Assembly: GCA_963921305.4 (NCBI GenBank)
Contig: CAWUEX030000002.1
Span: 3,534,001-3,598,000 of the forward strand
DNA: 64,000 bases
Reading direction: 5' to 3'
Source of the DNA: CAWUEX02 sp963921305
GTDB lineage: Bacteria > Pseudomonadota > Alphaproteobacteria > Rhodospirillales > Rhodospirillaceae
Positions 20,532-28,523 of the stretch are shown here, piece after piece. Position 1 is the stretch's first letter. Every line of letters begins with the position of its first letter. The position numbers were made by a program, and so were the translations under genes. The notes beneath the pieces were generated by a model, which saw only the letters and a program-made list of their open reading frames with translations, ran no database searches and was not told where the DNA came from.

Positions 20532-21884
20532 TTACATCTTTTGTGAGCCGCGGCCGAATTCGGGATAAGCCTCCAGGCCGAGCTCGCAGCGGTCGAGCCC
20601 CATGTCCTCGTCTTCGGCGGACACCCGGATGCCGATGGTTGATTTGAGGATGAACCAGACCACGAAGCTGACAGCGGTGACAAACACGCCGACCGCAACG
20701 ACGCCAATCAGCTGGGTCACCAGACTGCCTCCGCCAAAGATGCCAACGGCGAGCGTGCCCCAGATGCCCGCCACCAAGTGCACGGGAATGGCGCCGACCA
20801 CGTCGTCGATCTTCAGTTTGTCGAGCACAGGCACTGAGAACACGGCCAGTGCCGCACCGATGCCGCCTACGATCAACGCCAGGAAGTGGTTCTGCAGGTC
20901 GGGGCCGGCGGTGATCGCCACCAGCCCAGCCAAAGCGCCGTTGAGACACATGGTCAGATCCATTTTGCCGTATAGCACTTGGGTCAGGATCATCGCGGTC
21001 ACCACACCCGCAGCCGCGGCGAGATTGGTGTTGACGTAGACGATGGCCATGGCTGAGGCGTCCATGGCGCTGCCGAGCGCCAATTGCGACCCGCCATTAA
21101 ATCCGAACCAGCCGAACCACAGCACAAAAGTGCCGAGAGTTGCGAGCGGCAGATTGGCACCCGGCATGGGCCGTGCCCCGCCGTCGCTGAAGCGGCCCGT
21201 GCGGGCGCCCAACAGGATGGCACCGGCAAGAGCGGCCCAGCCACCGGTGCTGTGCACCAGGGTCGATCCGGCAAAGTCTGAGAAGCCCATTTCGGCCAGG
21301 AAGCCGCCACCCCAGGTCCAGGAAGCCTGGATCGGGTAGATGAAGGCGCTCAAGATGACCACAAAGATGATGAACGGCCAGACCTTAATGCGCTCGGCCA
21401 ACGTACCCGAGACGATCGAGGCCGTGGTGGCGACGAACACCATTTGGAAGAACCAGTCGGACATCACCGAGTAGCCATTGCCGACCACCTCGGCAACCAT
21501 CTCATCGGTTGCCTCTTCCGCGTTGATCAAGGCCAGCTCGGCTTCGGACGGATTGTACAGGAACGTAAACGAACCCATGTAGCTGCCGACATCGACGTAC
21601 ATGAGGTTGTAGCCGATGAGGTAGAACATGATGCCAGCGACAGAATACAGGGCGATGTTCTTGAGGCAGATCGCCGCCGTATTTTTGGTGCGCACCAAGC
21701 CGGACTCGAGCATGGCGAAGCCAGCGGCCATCAACATCACCAGAAAGCCGTGCACCAGAAATGAGAATGTGTTGAGCACGTAGGCCGTTTCGTCGGTGAC
21801 TGCGGCCGCCGCCGGCGTTGCACCGAGAGCGAACGCGCTTCCGACCGCCCCGAGCGCGAGTGAGAGTTTCTTCAAGAGTTTCAT
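20532..21884 (-). CDS. amtB: Ammonium transporter
   Basis: A 450-residue Amt protein with a signal-like leader (LGAVGSAFALGATPAAAA) and eleven membrane segments. Signatures seen are DFAGSTLVHSTGGWAALAGA, LWFGWFGFNGGS and the late LVAGIWGTLAVGIFGGG, which contains the second pore histidine. The ATG at 21884 gives the usual N-terminus; the open frame upstream covers the glnK region and is not coding. It follows glnK by 40 bases on the same strand. GlnK normally plugs Amt when nitrogen is sufficient. The C-terminal tail (EDEDMGLDRCELGLEAYPEF) matches the family. Confidence 0.97.
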   Translation of the reverse strand: MKLLKKLSLALGAVGSAFALGATPAAAAVTDETAYVLNTFSFLVHGFLVMLMAAGFAMLESGLVRTKNTAAICLKNIALYSVAGIMFYLIGYNLMYVDVGSYMGSFTFLYNPSEAELALINAEEATDEMVAEVVGNGYSVMSDWFFQMVFVATTASIVSGTLAERIKVWPFIIFVVILSAFIYPIQASWTWGGGFLAEMGFSDFAGSTLVHSTGGWAALAGAILLGARTGRFSDGGARPMPGANLPLATLGTFVLWFGWFGFNGGSQLALGSAMDASAMAIVYVNTNLAAAAGVVTAMILTQVLYGKMDLTMCLNGALAGLVAITAGPDLQNHFLALIVGGIGAALAVFSVPVLDKLKIDDVVGAIPVHLVAGIWGTLAVGIFGGGSLVTQLIGVVAVGVFVTAVSFVVWFILKSTIGIRVSAEDEDMGLDRCELGLEAYPEFGRGSQKM

Positions 21885-21924
21885 GTGAAATTCCCTTCGG
21901 ATATTTCTGCGATATGCGTGTGGT

Positions 21925-22263
21925 TTACAACGCGTCCGGACCGGTCTCTCCGGTCCGGATACGAAATGCGGATTCGGCATCGAGAACAAAGACCTTGCCG
22001 TCTCCGATGCTGTCGGTTTTGGCGGTTGCCGCAATGACCTCGACTGCCTGCCCGGCAACGCGCTCATCGACGACAATTTCAAGTTTGAGTTTGGGTACGA
22101 AGGCGACTTCGTACTCGGCCCCGCGATAGATTTCCTTATGGCCCATTTGGCGGCCGAAACCTTTGACTTCACTGACTGTCATGCCCTGAACGCCGATCTC
22201 TACCAGCGCTTCGCGGATGGCCTCGAGCTTGCCGGGTTTGACGATCGCCACGATGAATTTCAT
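21925..22263 (-). CDS. glnK: Nitrogen regulatory protein P-II
   Basis: A 112-residue P-II protein that senses 2-oxoglutarate, ATP and ADP. The T-loop uridylylation site Y51 is present (EIYRGAEYEVAFVPK), as are KGFGRQMGH and the C-terminal signature GDGKVFVLDAESAFRIRTGE. The direct coupling to amtB favours GlnK over GlnB. The start at 22263 follows AAGGAGAATCAC. It sits between the TorF-type porin and amtB, probably in one nitrogen-regulated transcript driven by the sigma-54 site upstream of the porin. Confidence 0.96.
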   Translation of the reverse strand: MKFIVAIVKPGKLEAIREALVEIGVQGMTVSEVKGFGRQMGHKEIYRGAEYEVAFVPKLKLEIVVDERVAGQAVEVIAATAKTDSIGDGKVFVLDAESAFRIRTGETGPDAL

Positions 22264-22291
22264 GTGTGATTCTCCTTGTGGATGGAACGTG

Positions 22292-23038
22292 TCAGAAACT
22301 TCTGGATACAGAGAACACAACCCGGCTGTCGCACACGTTGGTGCAAGCCGAGATGTCGGTATCGAAATAGCGGAGATCCGCATCAAACCATTCGAGCGAC
22401 AACGTCGCGCCGATGTTCCAGTCCAAATAGTCTTCGCCGAAAGTTGGATCGACGTCGTAGTAATTGAGGTTGGCGTCGATACTGAATTGATCGGTCAGCG
22501 GTACGCTGATGCCGCTTTGGAAATAGATGCCGTCATCGGTGTCACCGAAGTTTTCCGGCGTATACGCGATGCCCAATGACAACGCTGCGGGCCCGAAGTC
22601 ATAGCCAACCGAGCCATAAACTTCCCAGAAGTCGTAGTTCAATGCCCCGGCAGCACCCGGATACCAGTAGTAGATAAAGCCGACATCATAGGAAAAGTTG
22701 TCGATCTCGCCGGCGTAGCCGCCGTAAACATCGATCTCGATCGCCGCTTCGTCGCCGTCACCGAAGTTAACGTTGGAGCCCCAGGTGCCAAGGTAGAAGC
22801 CCGCGCCAGAATCCCAATCGAATCCCCCTTGAATGGCCGGGTCTTCATTGGTCTGGGTAAACCCGCGGAAAACATAGTCGCTGCTCAAGGTCACGTTGCC
22901 GGAGAACTCACCCGGCAGGTCTTGGGCCCGGACCTGCCCGGCCGCGAGCACGAACGCCGCAAGCACCAGTAGGAAAAAGCCGTCAAAAACGCCGATACGC
23001 CGTAAGTTGGACTGAGTCTGCATCGCCATCACCCTCAT
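22292..23038 (-). CDS. TorF family putative porin (TIGR02001)
   Basis: A protein of about 248 residues with a signal peptide ending in GQVRAQ, then GNVTLSSDYVFRGFTQTNED, the hallmark of the TIGR02001 putative outer-membrane porins, and a beta-rich chain ending in VVFSVSRSF with the final aromatic residue. Three in-frame ATGs (23038, 23029, 23023) are possible; the last has GAGGGTG at good spacing. The family often precedes glnK-amtB in proteobacteria, suggesting a role in uptake of a nitrogen compound. The stop is 28 bases before glnK. Confidence 0.85.
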   Translation of the reverse strand: MRVMAMQTQSNLRRIGVFDGFFLLVLAAFVLAAGQVRAQDLPGEFSGNVTLSSDYVFRGFTQTNEDPAIQGGFDWDSGAGFYLGTWGSNVNFGDGDEAAIEIDVYGGYAGEIDNFSYDVGFIYYWYPGAAGALNYDFWEVYGSVGYDFGPAALSLGIAYTPENFGDTDDGIYFQSGISVPLTDQFSIDANLNYYDVDPTFGEDYLDWNIGATLSLEWFDADLRYFDTDISACTNVCDSRVVFSVSRSF

Positions 23039-23084
23039 TGTTGTCTTGGGCCCGCGAAATGGCGGTGCTCTCGGGGGTAACAGA

Positions 23085-23099
23085 GCAAACTTCATGCCA
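23085..23099 (-). promoter_or_regulatory. Sigma-54 (-24/-12) promoter of the porin-glnK-amtB operon
   Basis: On the minus strand this reads TGGCATGAAGTTTGC, against the RpoN consensus TGGCAC(G/A)-N4-TTGC, with the invariant GG and GC at the correct spacing and one mismatch. It lies about 47 bases before the porin start, a sensible leader length. Control by sigma-54 and NtrC is the standard arrangement for glnK-amtB. No convincing NtrC palindrome was found upstream. Confidence 0.6.
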
Positions 23100-23147
23100 A
23101 CATGAGTGCGGCGCACAAATTTTCTGTGGATGAATAGTGCAATAATT

Positions 23148-23170
23148 ACAGGGGCTTAAGACTCCCCTGT
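23148..23170. other. Inverted repeat between the large surface gene and the porin operon
   Basis: ACAGGGG at 23148-23154 and CCCCTGT at 23164-23170 form a 7-bp stem with a 9-base loop. It lies 123 bases after the stop of the large surface-protein gene and 50 bases upstream of the sigma-54 site. It lacks a T-tract on the minus strand, so it may be an operator or a weak terminator. Confidence 0.4.
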
Positions 23171-23292
23171 GGGCAAGTTACAAACTGGCCGATCCTATAT
23201 TGCCTATTTTTTAATCATAGTCGCGGTGAAGCGGAGTTAATTGTATAATAATTAGGCAAATCTAAAGACGCCAGCGCATGCGCGGCCATCAG

Positions 23293-25476
23293 TTATGAGA
23301 GGCTTTCCGTGCAGTATCTGGCGGCCTGGCCTGCGTTTTCATCGCCATAGTCGAGATCGCATCCGGATATGGCGTCGCAGGCTTTGAGAGACCGTATGTA
23401 CACTTGCGTCCGGCGGTCGCCCGTTGGCTCTGTGTTCACCAACGGCCGCACCCGGACTTCATCGAACACACTACTTGCCAGAGATTGGACATCGATCAAC
23501 GCATCCTTGCGCCAATTGTTGTTGGTGTCCGCTCCGGCGCAAGGTGACAGGGTGAGGGTGTGGACTGCCGTTTCATTGCCATCGTTGTGGAACGCGATCT
23601 GGACCTGATCGTTGCCACCGTTGCTGTTGAGGCCGAACCGGGTGACACCAATGTTCAACCGCTGCCAATCCTGGTCGAAAAGGAACCGGAGTTCTTCGAC
23701 GTCGGTCTCGGACCCCGTCGGATTGGCGATCGTATCCAACAAAGTACCGCTCGCCCCGGTGCCATTGACGCCAAAGCCCACCGACGTCTCACCGTTGTTG
23801 TCCTGCGACCGGATCGTGCCGTTTTCGGACAGGATTTGGACATCCAGGTCCGACGCATCTTCGGGATAGTTGTTGAAGTCGATCCAGGACCGTGTGGTGT
23901 TCTCGTTGACATTGTCCCCTAACCCCATGAGCGAGTTCGCCGCCTCGGGTTGAATCTCGTCGGTTTCGCCGGACCCGCTCGCGCTGGGCCGATCGGTCAA
24001 CAGCTGATGACAGCGGAACTCACTGTAGTTGCGGTTGTTGTCGCTTGAGTCTGTGCGATCGAAACTACAGGGGCGGTTCTGCCCGCAGGCCAGTGCACCA
24101 CCGACCAACACGCGCGTGTGCGCTTCAGGATCTTCGGAGTCGATGGGCATAGGAATAACTTGCACGCGGTCAAACCGGTCTCCGCCGGACACGTCCATAC
24201 CGAAGTCCGTGTTGATCGCCATGGCCCGGTCTGTACCCGCATTGCCCGCGTTGAAGTCACAGGTGGTGACGTCGATATCGTTGCCGATTTGCGATGTGCC
24301 GTTAAAGGCCCGCAAACGGATGCGCTCGACATCGGACCCGGCATACCCGCCGTTATCGGAGTCACCGAAGTCACGGATGTTCACCGTAAAACGCGCCCAC
24401 AGGTCATCGAACTCAAAAACGATTTTCTCACGCTCATTGATGTTGAGATACTCGCCATTGGCGTCCGGATAGTTACCGGTGTTCGACGGGTCAATCGTAT
24501 CGAGAAGGTTATTTGCACCGACACCGTCATTGCCGAGACCATCGTTTTCATCGAGACGGAACGGCCCTTCATCCGAGAAAATGTTGACGCCCTCCGTATC
24601 ATCACGGGCATATGCTTGGTCTGTGTTGATATTGCCCGTGCCCAAGTTCAGATAGCTGCGAACGTCGTTCTCTTCGATCACGGCGACCGCTGCATCATCA
24701 CCGCCGTCCGACTTGGAGGCCCCATCGACGCGGGTGAACCCCAGCCGGAAATCTGCAACGGACAAGTCGTTCCTCAGCGCGGAGGAACCGGCCCGCACCG
24801 GGAAGCCATTGGCGAGGAAAAAGCGCACCGCTTCCAGGTCGGCCTCGCCGGCCGCCCGGTTCGCTTGAATACACAGCCTGACGTGGGGCTCACGGTCATC
24901 CGATCCGTCATCAAAGTCGTTTTGCACGTCATTGCAGGGATCGGTCCCACAGTTGTTGTCCGCGTCGCTATTGCCCCACACCCAGGCCTGAAAAAGGAAC
25001 TCACCGGCGGGGCATCCGTCGCTGGCATGATCGTGGAGCTCGATCCGCACGTCATGCAGTTGGTTGGACACGCCATCGCGGAACGGGTCGCCGTCTTCCA
25101 GCCAGTCCGGGTCTGACGCGTGACGCAGGCACGCTTCGCCGTCAACGTCGGTATTTTTGGCATTTGCGCCGCCCGGCCACGTGCCGTTGACCCTGTTATC
25201 CGCGTCAGTTCCATGCTCGTTGAATGGCCCGCCGCTGATCACGTCCAGGTCACTGCGGCAGACCGGGCTATTGTCTTCTTCTCCTTCGGTGACGGACTCA
25301 CTGCCTTCGTGATCGACATCGCCGGTGACGATGGCGATGTGGTTGGAGGTCGGGTCAAAAATATCGCCCACGGAAAATGGTCCGGTGTCCCCGAGGTGCC
25401 GGTAGGTATCGATCTCGAGGCCAAAACGTTCGACGTTGGACGCCAACGCGCGGCCCACCTCGTCCATAAAACCCAT
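23293..25476 (-). CDS. Large surface protein, second part: end of an L-type-lectin-like domain and two duplicated modules
   Basis: A 727-residue frame that begins at an ATG touching the TAA of the gene upstream, in the same frame and with no ribosome site. Residues 1-251 look like the continuation of a concanavalin-A-like fold: ERFGLEIDTYRHLGD, DPTSNHIAIVTGD, HDVRIELHD and a late DLSVADFRLGFTR. Then come two copies of a roughly 160-residue module at about 296-465 (VNIFSDEG, LLDTIDP, FDDLWARFTVNI, FDRVQVIPM) and 545-703 (VQILSENG, LLDTIAN, FDQDWQRLNIGV, FDEVRVRPL). The chain is acidic and rich in Asp, Asn and Cys pairs, as in secreted adhesins. It is probably not an independent protein; see the first part. 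Confidence 0.6.
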   Translation of the reverse strand: MGFMDEVGRALASNVERFGLEIDTYRHLGDTGPFSVGDIFDPTSNHIAIVTGDVDHEGSESVTEGEEDNSPVCRSDLDVISGGPFNEHGTDADNRVNGTWPGGANAKNTDVDGEACLRHASDPDWLEDGDPFRDGVSNQLHDVRIELHDHASDGCPAGEFLFQAWVWGNSDADNNCGTDPCNDVQNDFDDGSDDREPHVRLCIQANRAAGEADLEAVRFFLANGFPVRAGSSALRNDLSVADFRLGFTRVDGASKSDGGDDAAVAVIEENDVRSYLNLGTGNINTDQAYARDDTEGVNIFSDEGPFRLDENDGLGNDGVGANNLLDTIDPSNTGNYPDANGEYLNINEREKIVFEFDDLWARFTVNIRDFGDSDNGGYAGSDVERIRLRAFNGTSQIGNDIDVTTCDFNAGNAGTDRAMAINTDFGMDVSGGDRFDRVQVIPMPIDSEDPEAHTRVLVGGALACGQNRPCSFDRTDSSDNNRNYSEFRCHQLLTDRPSASGSGETDEIQPEAANSLMGLGDNVNENTTRSWIDFNNYPEDASDLDVQILSENGTIRSQDNNGETSVGFGVNGTGASGTLLDTIANPTGSETDVEELRFLFDQDWQRLNIGVTRFGLNSNGGNDQVQIAFHNDGNETAVHTLTLSPCAGADTNNNWRKDALIDVQSLASSVFDEVRVRPLVNTEPTGDRRTQVYIRSLKACDAISGCDLDYGDENAGQAARYCTESLS

Positions 25477-26721
25477 TTACTTATCGGTACCGCCGCAATC
25501 GGTGTTGCTGACGGAGGTCGCAACATCGTCGTCCGTTTGCTTGTGTCCGGCAAAGCCAAACACGATGCCGTTGCCGCTGCCTTGATCGGACCCGGCGGAT
25601 ACCTCGGACTTGAACGCGACCTGGCTATAGACGCGGATGGTGTGCCCTTCCAGCGGATAGGTCGATTCCTGGTGCGCACAGGCCGCTGATGCGAAGTTGT
25701 CGTTGTTCTGAAACCGCAGCGCGATCAACTCGTCTCCCGTGTCTGCCTGCCCGTCCGGATCGATTTCACTGACAGACGGCTGATTCAACTGGTTACCCGA
25801 ACTGTTCTGCGTGCGCTGGAAAGTGCGTTCAACGACCTCCCGGGTTCCGGTGGTGCCGGCACTCACAGGATCCTCGCCAAAGAACTGCTCGCACTCGGCG
25901 GTCACACTCGTGTCCATTTGGACGCTCTTGACGATGTCATCGAAGAAAGAGCCCGTATCACTGCTGGCGGGCCCGGAGCGGAACGCGTTGGCATTGGGAA
26001 CGGTTGTTCCATTGCAGTTGCCGCCATTTGGCACTGGACAGTTCGCGATCTCCTCTGCGGACGACGGTGCATCCTTGCGTGTCGCGGCTTCTTTGCCATA
26101 AGCGCCGAAACCATTGTCGCCATGACTGATCAGCGCGAACTTGGCATTGGCCGTTGAATTCAAGTCATCAAGCGTTCCGGACCGTGCACTGGAGCCATTG
26201 CAAACCTCCATCGAGTCCGAGGCGTGCACGATGTACGTGATATAATTCCCTTGCTTGTCGACGACATCGCGTTCCGCCAAACCGAGCGTCGCCCACGGGA
26301 CGATGCCCCGGTTGTTGCCGGCGCACGTGTTGCTGCCATCCCAGTTTTCGCTCTGTCCGTCCCCATCGGCCGGGTTGGCGGGACACGGCAAGCGGTACGT
26401 CTCGCCGCCGGATCCGGCCGTGCCGCCAGGCGAGTCGAAGTCCTGCATGGCATAGACCTCAATCGCGCCTTGAATGCGATCGAAGTTAAGCCGTTGGCCA
26501 CGTGTGTCCCGCAGTTCAGCCTGAACCCCGGCCTCACGCTGAATGACCGCAGCCGTCGTCGCCAGCGCCGCACCACCGGCGACGACCGCTATGGCGACAA
26601 GGGCCACACCTGAGTCATCGCGGACGAACTGAGAAGAGCGAACGGATGCGAAAGCGTTCGCAAGCCACTTCTTAAGACGAGACTGAACCACGAGTTCCAG
26701 AAACCTATTCAAACAAAACAA
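25477..26721 (-). CDS. Large surface protein, first part: TadE/pilin-like N-terminus, LPCPA module and start of a lectin-like domain
   Basis: A 414-residue frame. A basic N-terminus is followed by RDDSGVALVAIAVVAGGAAL, a membrane helix like those of TadE-type or pilin-like proteins but without the usual Phe or Glu. At about residues 108-160, LPCPANPADGDGQSENW and GIVPWATLGLAERDV form a motif I associate with alphaproteobacterial pilin-like proteins. The end (QVAFKSEVSAG, SGNGIVFGFAGHKQ, CGGTDK) is the first half of an L-type-lectin-like fold that continues past the TAA at 25477-25479 into the next frame. It is likely a cell-surface adhesin cut by a nonsense mutation. Confidence 0.6.
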   Translation of the reverse strand: MFCLNRFLELVVQSRLKKWLANAFASVRSSQFVRDDSGVALVAIAVVAGGAALATTAAVIQREAGVQAELRDTRGQRLNFDRIQGAIEVYAMQDFDSPGGTAGSGGETYRLPCPANPADGDGQSENWDGSNTCAGNNRGIVPWATLGLAERDVVDKQGNYITYIVHASDSMEVCNGSSARSGTLDDLNSTANAKFALISHGDNGFGAYGKEAATRKDAPSSAEEIANCPVPNGGNCNGTTVPNANAFRSGPASSDTGSFFDDIVKSVQMDTSVTAECEQFFGEDPVSAGTTGTREVVERTFQRTQNSSGNQLNQPSVSEIDPDGQADTGDELIALRFQNNDNFASAACAHQESTYPLEGHTIRVYSQVAFKSEVSAGSDQGSGNGIVFGFAGHKQTDDDVATSVSNTDCGGTDK

Positions 26722-27080
26722 AGGTGCGTCGCCGGAATTCGACCAGCCTATTTAGACAACGCTTTTCGCGCGCATTAGTTGCATAAATTGTATCAAGAAT
26801 TCTGAGGCCCGAAAAATAAAATGAGGTTTAGGCTCGCAATGTGTTGAACTAAAAACGATTTCCGCGCGCCATATCGAAATACGGGCTCGAAGCAAAACAA
26901 TCTAAGGTTGAGATTTCTAATTTGATGAAGTGCCGTAGGACAGAATGGTGAGCTCGGTGGGACCCGAGCCACCCCGGCGTCCCGGCGAAGCCGGGCAATC
27001 AACACCGGGCCGGCCATATTTTGGGCTCTACCCCACGGCGTGCGGGAGAACTCGAAACGCAGATCAATCTATTGAGGAAA
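26722..27080. other. Non-coding stretch holding a tRNA 3'-end remnant
   Basis: No credible gene. The left part (26760-26940) is AT-rich and could hold the promoter of the large surface gene on the minus strand, but no clear box stands out. The right part holds the partial tRNA copy at 26944-26972 and GC-rich inverted pieces (CCCGGCG/CGCCGGG-like) at about 26974-27000. Confidence 0.5.
26944..26972 (-). repeat. Partial, diverged copy of the tRNA-Lys 3' end
   Basis: AATGGTGAGCTCGGTGGGAC (26944-26963) continues into CCGAGCC and matches AATGGTGAGCCCGGTGGGAC over the CCA end, acceptor strand and T-arm of the intact tRNA at 27079 onwards, with only a few substitutions. No 5' half follows. Such 3'-end tRNA duplicates are the usual scar of integration at a tRNA att site, though only about 108 bases separate the two copies and no integrase is present. 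Confidence 0.6.
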
Positions 27081-27156
27081 TGGTGAGCCCGGTGGGACTC
27101 GAACCCACGACCACCGGATTAAAAGTCCGATGCTCTACCAGCTGAGCTACGGGCTC
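27081..27156 (-). tRNA. tRNA-Lys (anticodon TTT)
   Basis: Read on the minus strand, a 76-base cloverleaf: acceptor GAGCCCG, D-arm GCTCAGCTGGTAGAGC, anticodon stem TCGGA/TCCGG around the loop CTTTTAA (anticodon TTT), T-arm GTGGGTTCGAGTCCCAC, and an encoded CCA. Complete and normal. A partial copy of its 3' end lies downstream. Confidence 0.97.
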
Positions 27157-27293
27157 ACGAGCCGCCAAAAGCACATATATTCGGCGGTATATTGAAGCGC
27201 GGCGCACCATAGGGAGGGGGCCGAAAGCGGTCAAGCATTAGCGCCCTTTTCGCTCCCCCTATCCGCTCCCCTTGTCCGCCCCATTGCGCCGAG

Positions 27294-27851
27294 TTAGTCG
27301 GCGTCAGCCGCAACCTGCATCTGGATGATCCGGTCCGGATAGGTGACCGAGCCATTGCGGGCCGGGTTGCCTTTGCGGATCTGATCGACAAATTCCATTC
27401 CTTCGACCACTTGGCCAAAGTAGGTGTATTGGCCATTCAGGTGTGGTGACTCATCCAACACAATGAAGAACTGGCTGTTGGCTGAATTCACGTCAGCGGC
27501 ACGCGCCATTGAGAGCGCGCCCCGCTCATGCCGGCCGGTGTTGAACTCCGCCTCCAGGTCCGGCATCTCGGAGCCGCCGGTGCCGTCCCCATTGGGATCG
27601 CCGGTCTGGGCCATGAAGCCATCAATCACCCGGTGCCAGGTCAAGCCATCGTAAAAGCCAGAGCTGGCCAAACTCTTGAAGCGCTCAACATGACCCGGTG
27701 CCAGGTCTGGGCGGAGTTGAATCACCACCCGGCCGTATTCCAGGTCGAGATAAATGGTGTTTTCTGGATCAAGATCAGCAGGCTGGCTGCTGGCGGCAGA
27801 TGCTGTCATCGCGAAAAGGGCTCCCAAAACCCAAGGTAAAATACGCTTCAT
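27294..27851 (-). CDS. Exported cyclophilin-type peptidyl-prolyl cis-trans isomerase
   Basis: A 185-residue protein with a Sec signal peptide (ILPWVLGALFAMTASAASS), then a bacterial cyclophilin domain with FYDGLTWHRVIDGFMAQTGD, SMARAADVNSANSQFFIVL and YTYFGQVVEGMEFVDQI. It accelerates proline isomerisation during folding in the periplasm. The position between coaD and downstream genes matches the alphaproteobacterial order gyrA-coaD-ppi. The gap to coaD is 144 bases, so it may have its own promoter. The stop codon is followed by G-rich sequence without an obvious terminator. Confidence 0.93.
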   Translation of the reverse strand: MKRILPWVLGALFAMTASAASSQPADLDPENTIYLDLEYGRVVIQLRPDLAPGHVERFKSLASSGFYDGLTWHRVIDGFMAQTGDPNGDGTGGSEMPDLEAEFNTGRHERGALSMARAADVNSANSQFFIVLDESPHLNGQYTYFGQVVEGMEFVDQIRKGNPARNGSVTYPDRIIQMQVAADAD

Positions 27852-27995
27852 GCGAAAATCTCCAACGGTGTTCAGACTTTCGGCCCGGTCTGCGACGCAG
27901 ACCTTCGAATTCGTGGGCCGGTTTACGCCATCCGCTGCCGCGTCTCAAGCCTTCATCCAAACAGTTGGAGCGCTAAAATGCGGCGAAATTGGGTG

Positions 27996-28523
27996 TTAAT
28001 CGGACCGGGCATCCATGGCCGCCATGACAGCGGCAGCAACGTCTTTGGGAACGAAGTGAGTCACGTCGCCGCCAAAGCGGGCGATCTCCTTGACGAACCG
28101 CGACGAAATGAACTGGTTGCGCTCCGATGCCATGAGGAACAACGTCTCCACCTTGGGGTTGAGACGCGCGTTCATGCCGGCCATCTGAAATTCGTACTCA
28201 AAGTCGGACACCGCGCGCAGACCGCGGATGATGACCCGGCCACCGATCTCCGTCACGAAATCCATCAACAGCTTGTCGAACGGCACGACCTCGACCGGCA
28301 CCTGCACGGTTTTTTCCGGCAGCGCTGCGATCTGCGCCTCGCACATGGCGACGCGTTCGTCCAATTGAAACAGCGGTCCCTTGCCGATGTTGACCGCCAC
28401 GGCGACGACCAGCTTGTCGACCACCTTGGTGGCGCGCGTGATAATATCGAGGTGGCCGTTGGTGATGGGGTCAAACGTGCCGGGATACACCCCGATCAGC
28501 GGACGGGCTGTTACGTCACTCAT
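27996..28523 (-). CDS. coaD: Phosphopantetheine adenylyltransferase
   Basis: A 175-residue cytoplasmic enzyme that joins ATP and 4'-phosphopantetheine to give dephospho-CoA, the fourth step of CoA synthesis. The nucleotidyltransferase signature GVYPGTFDPITNGHLDII is complete, and IIRGLRAVSDFEYEFQMA and the ISSRFVKEIA region follow as in CoaD. It overlaps the end of gyrA by 8 bases, so both are in one transcript with likely translational coupling. The length and start are normal for the family. Confidence 0.97.
   Translation of the reverse strand: MSDVTARPLIGVYPGTFDPITNGHLDIITRATKVVDKLVVAVAVNIGKGPLFQLDERVAMCEAQIAALPEKTVQVPVEVVPFDKLLMDFVTEIGGRVIIRGLRAVSDFEYEFQMAGMNARLNPKVETLFLMASERNQFISSRFVKEIARFGGDVTHFVPKDVAAAVMAAMDARSD

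Noticed and set aside
24118..25116. 332-residue plus-strand frame over the surface gene
   Set aside because: The minus-strand frames show a repeat and a lectin-like pattern; this one is low-complexity Val/Ile/Arg without any motif.
26945..27145. Plus-strand frame ending MVSPVGLEPTTTGLKV...
   Set aside because: This is the well-known false protein produced by reading through the complement of a tRNA; it covers tRNA-Lys and the tRNA remnant.
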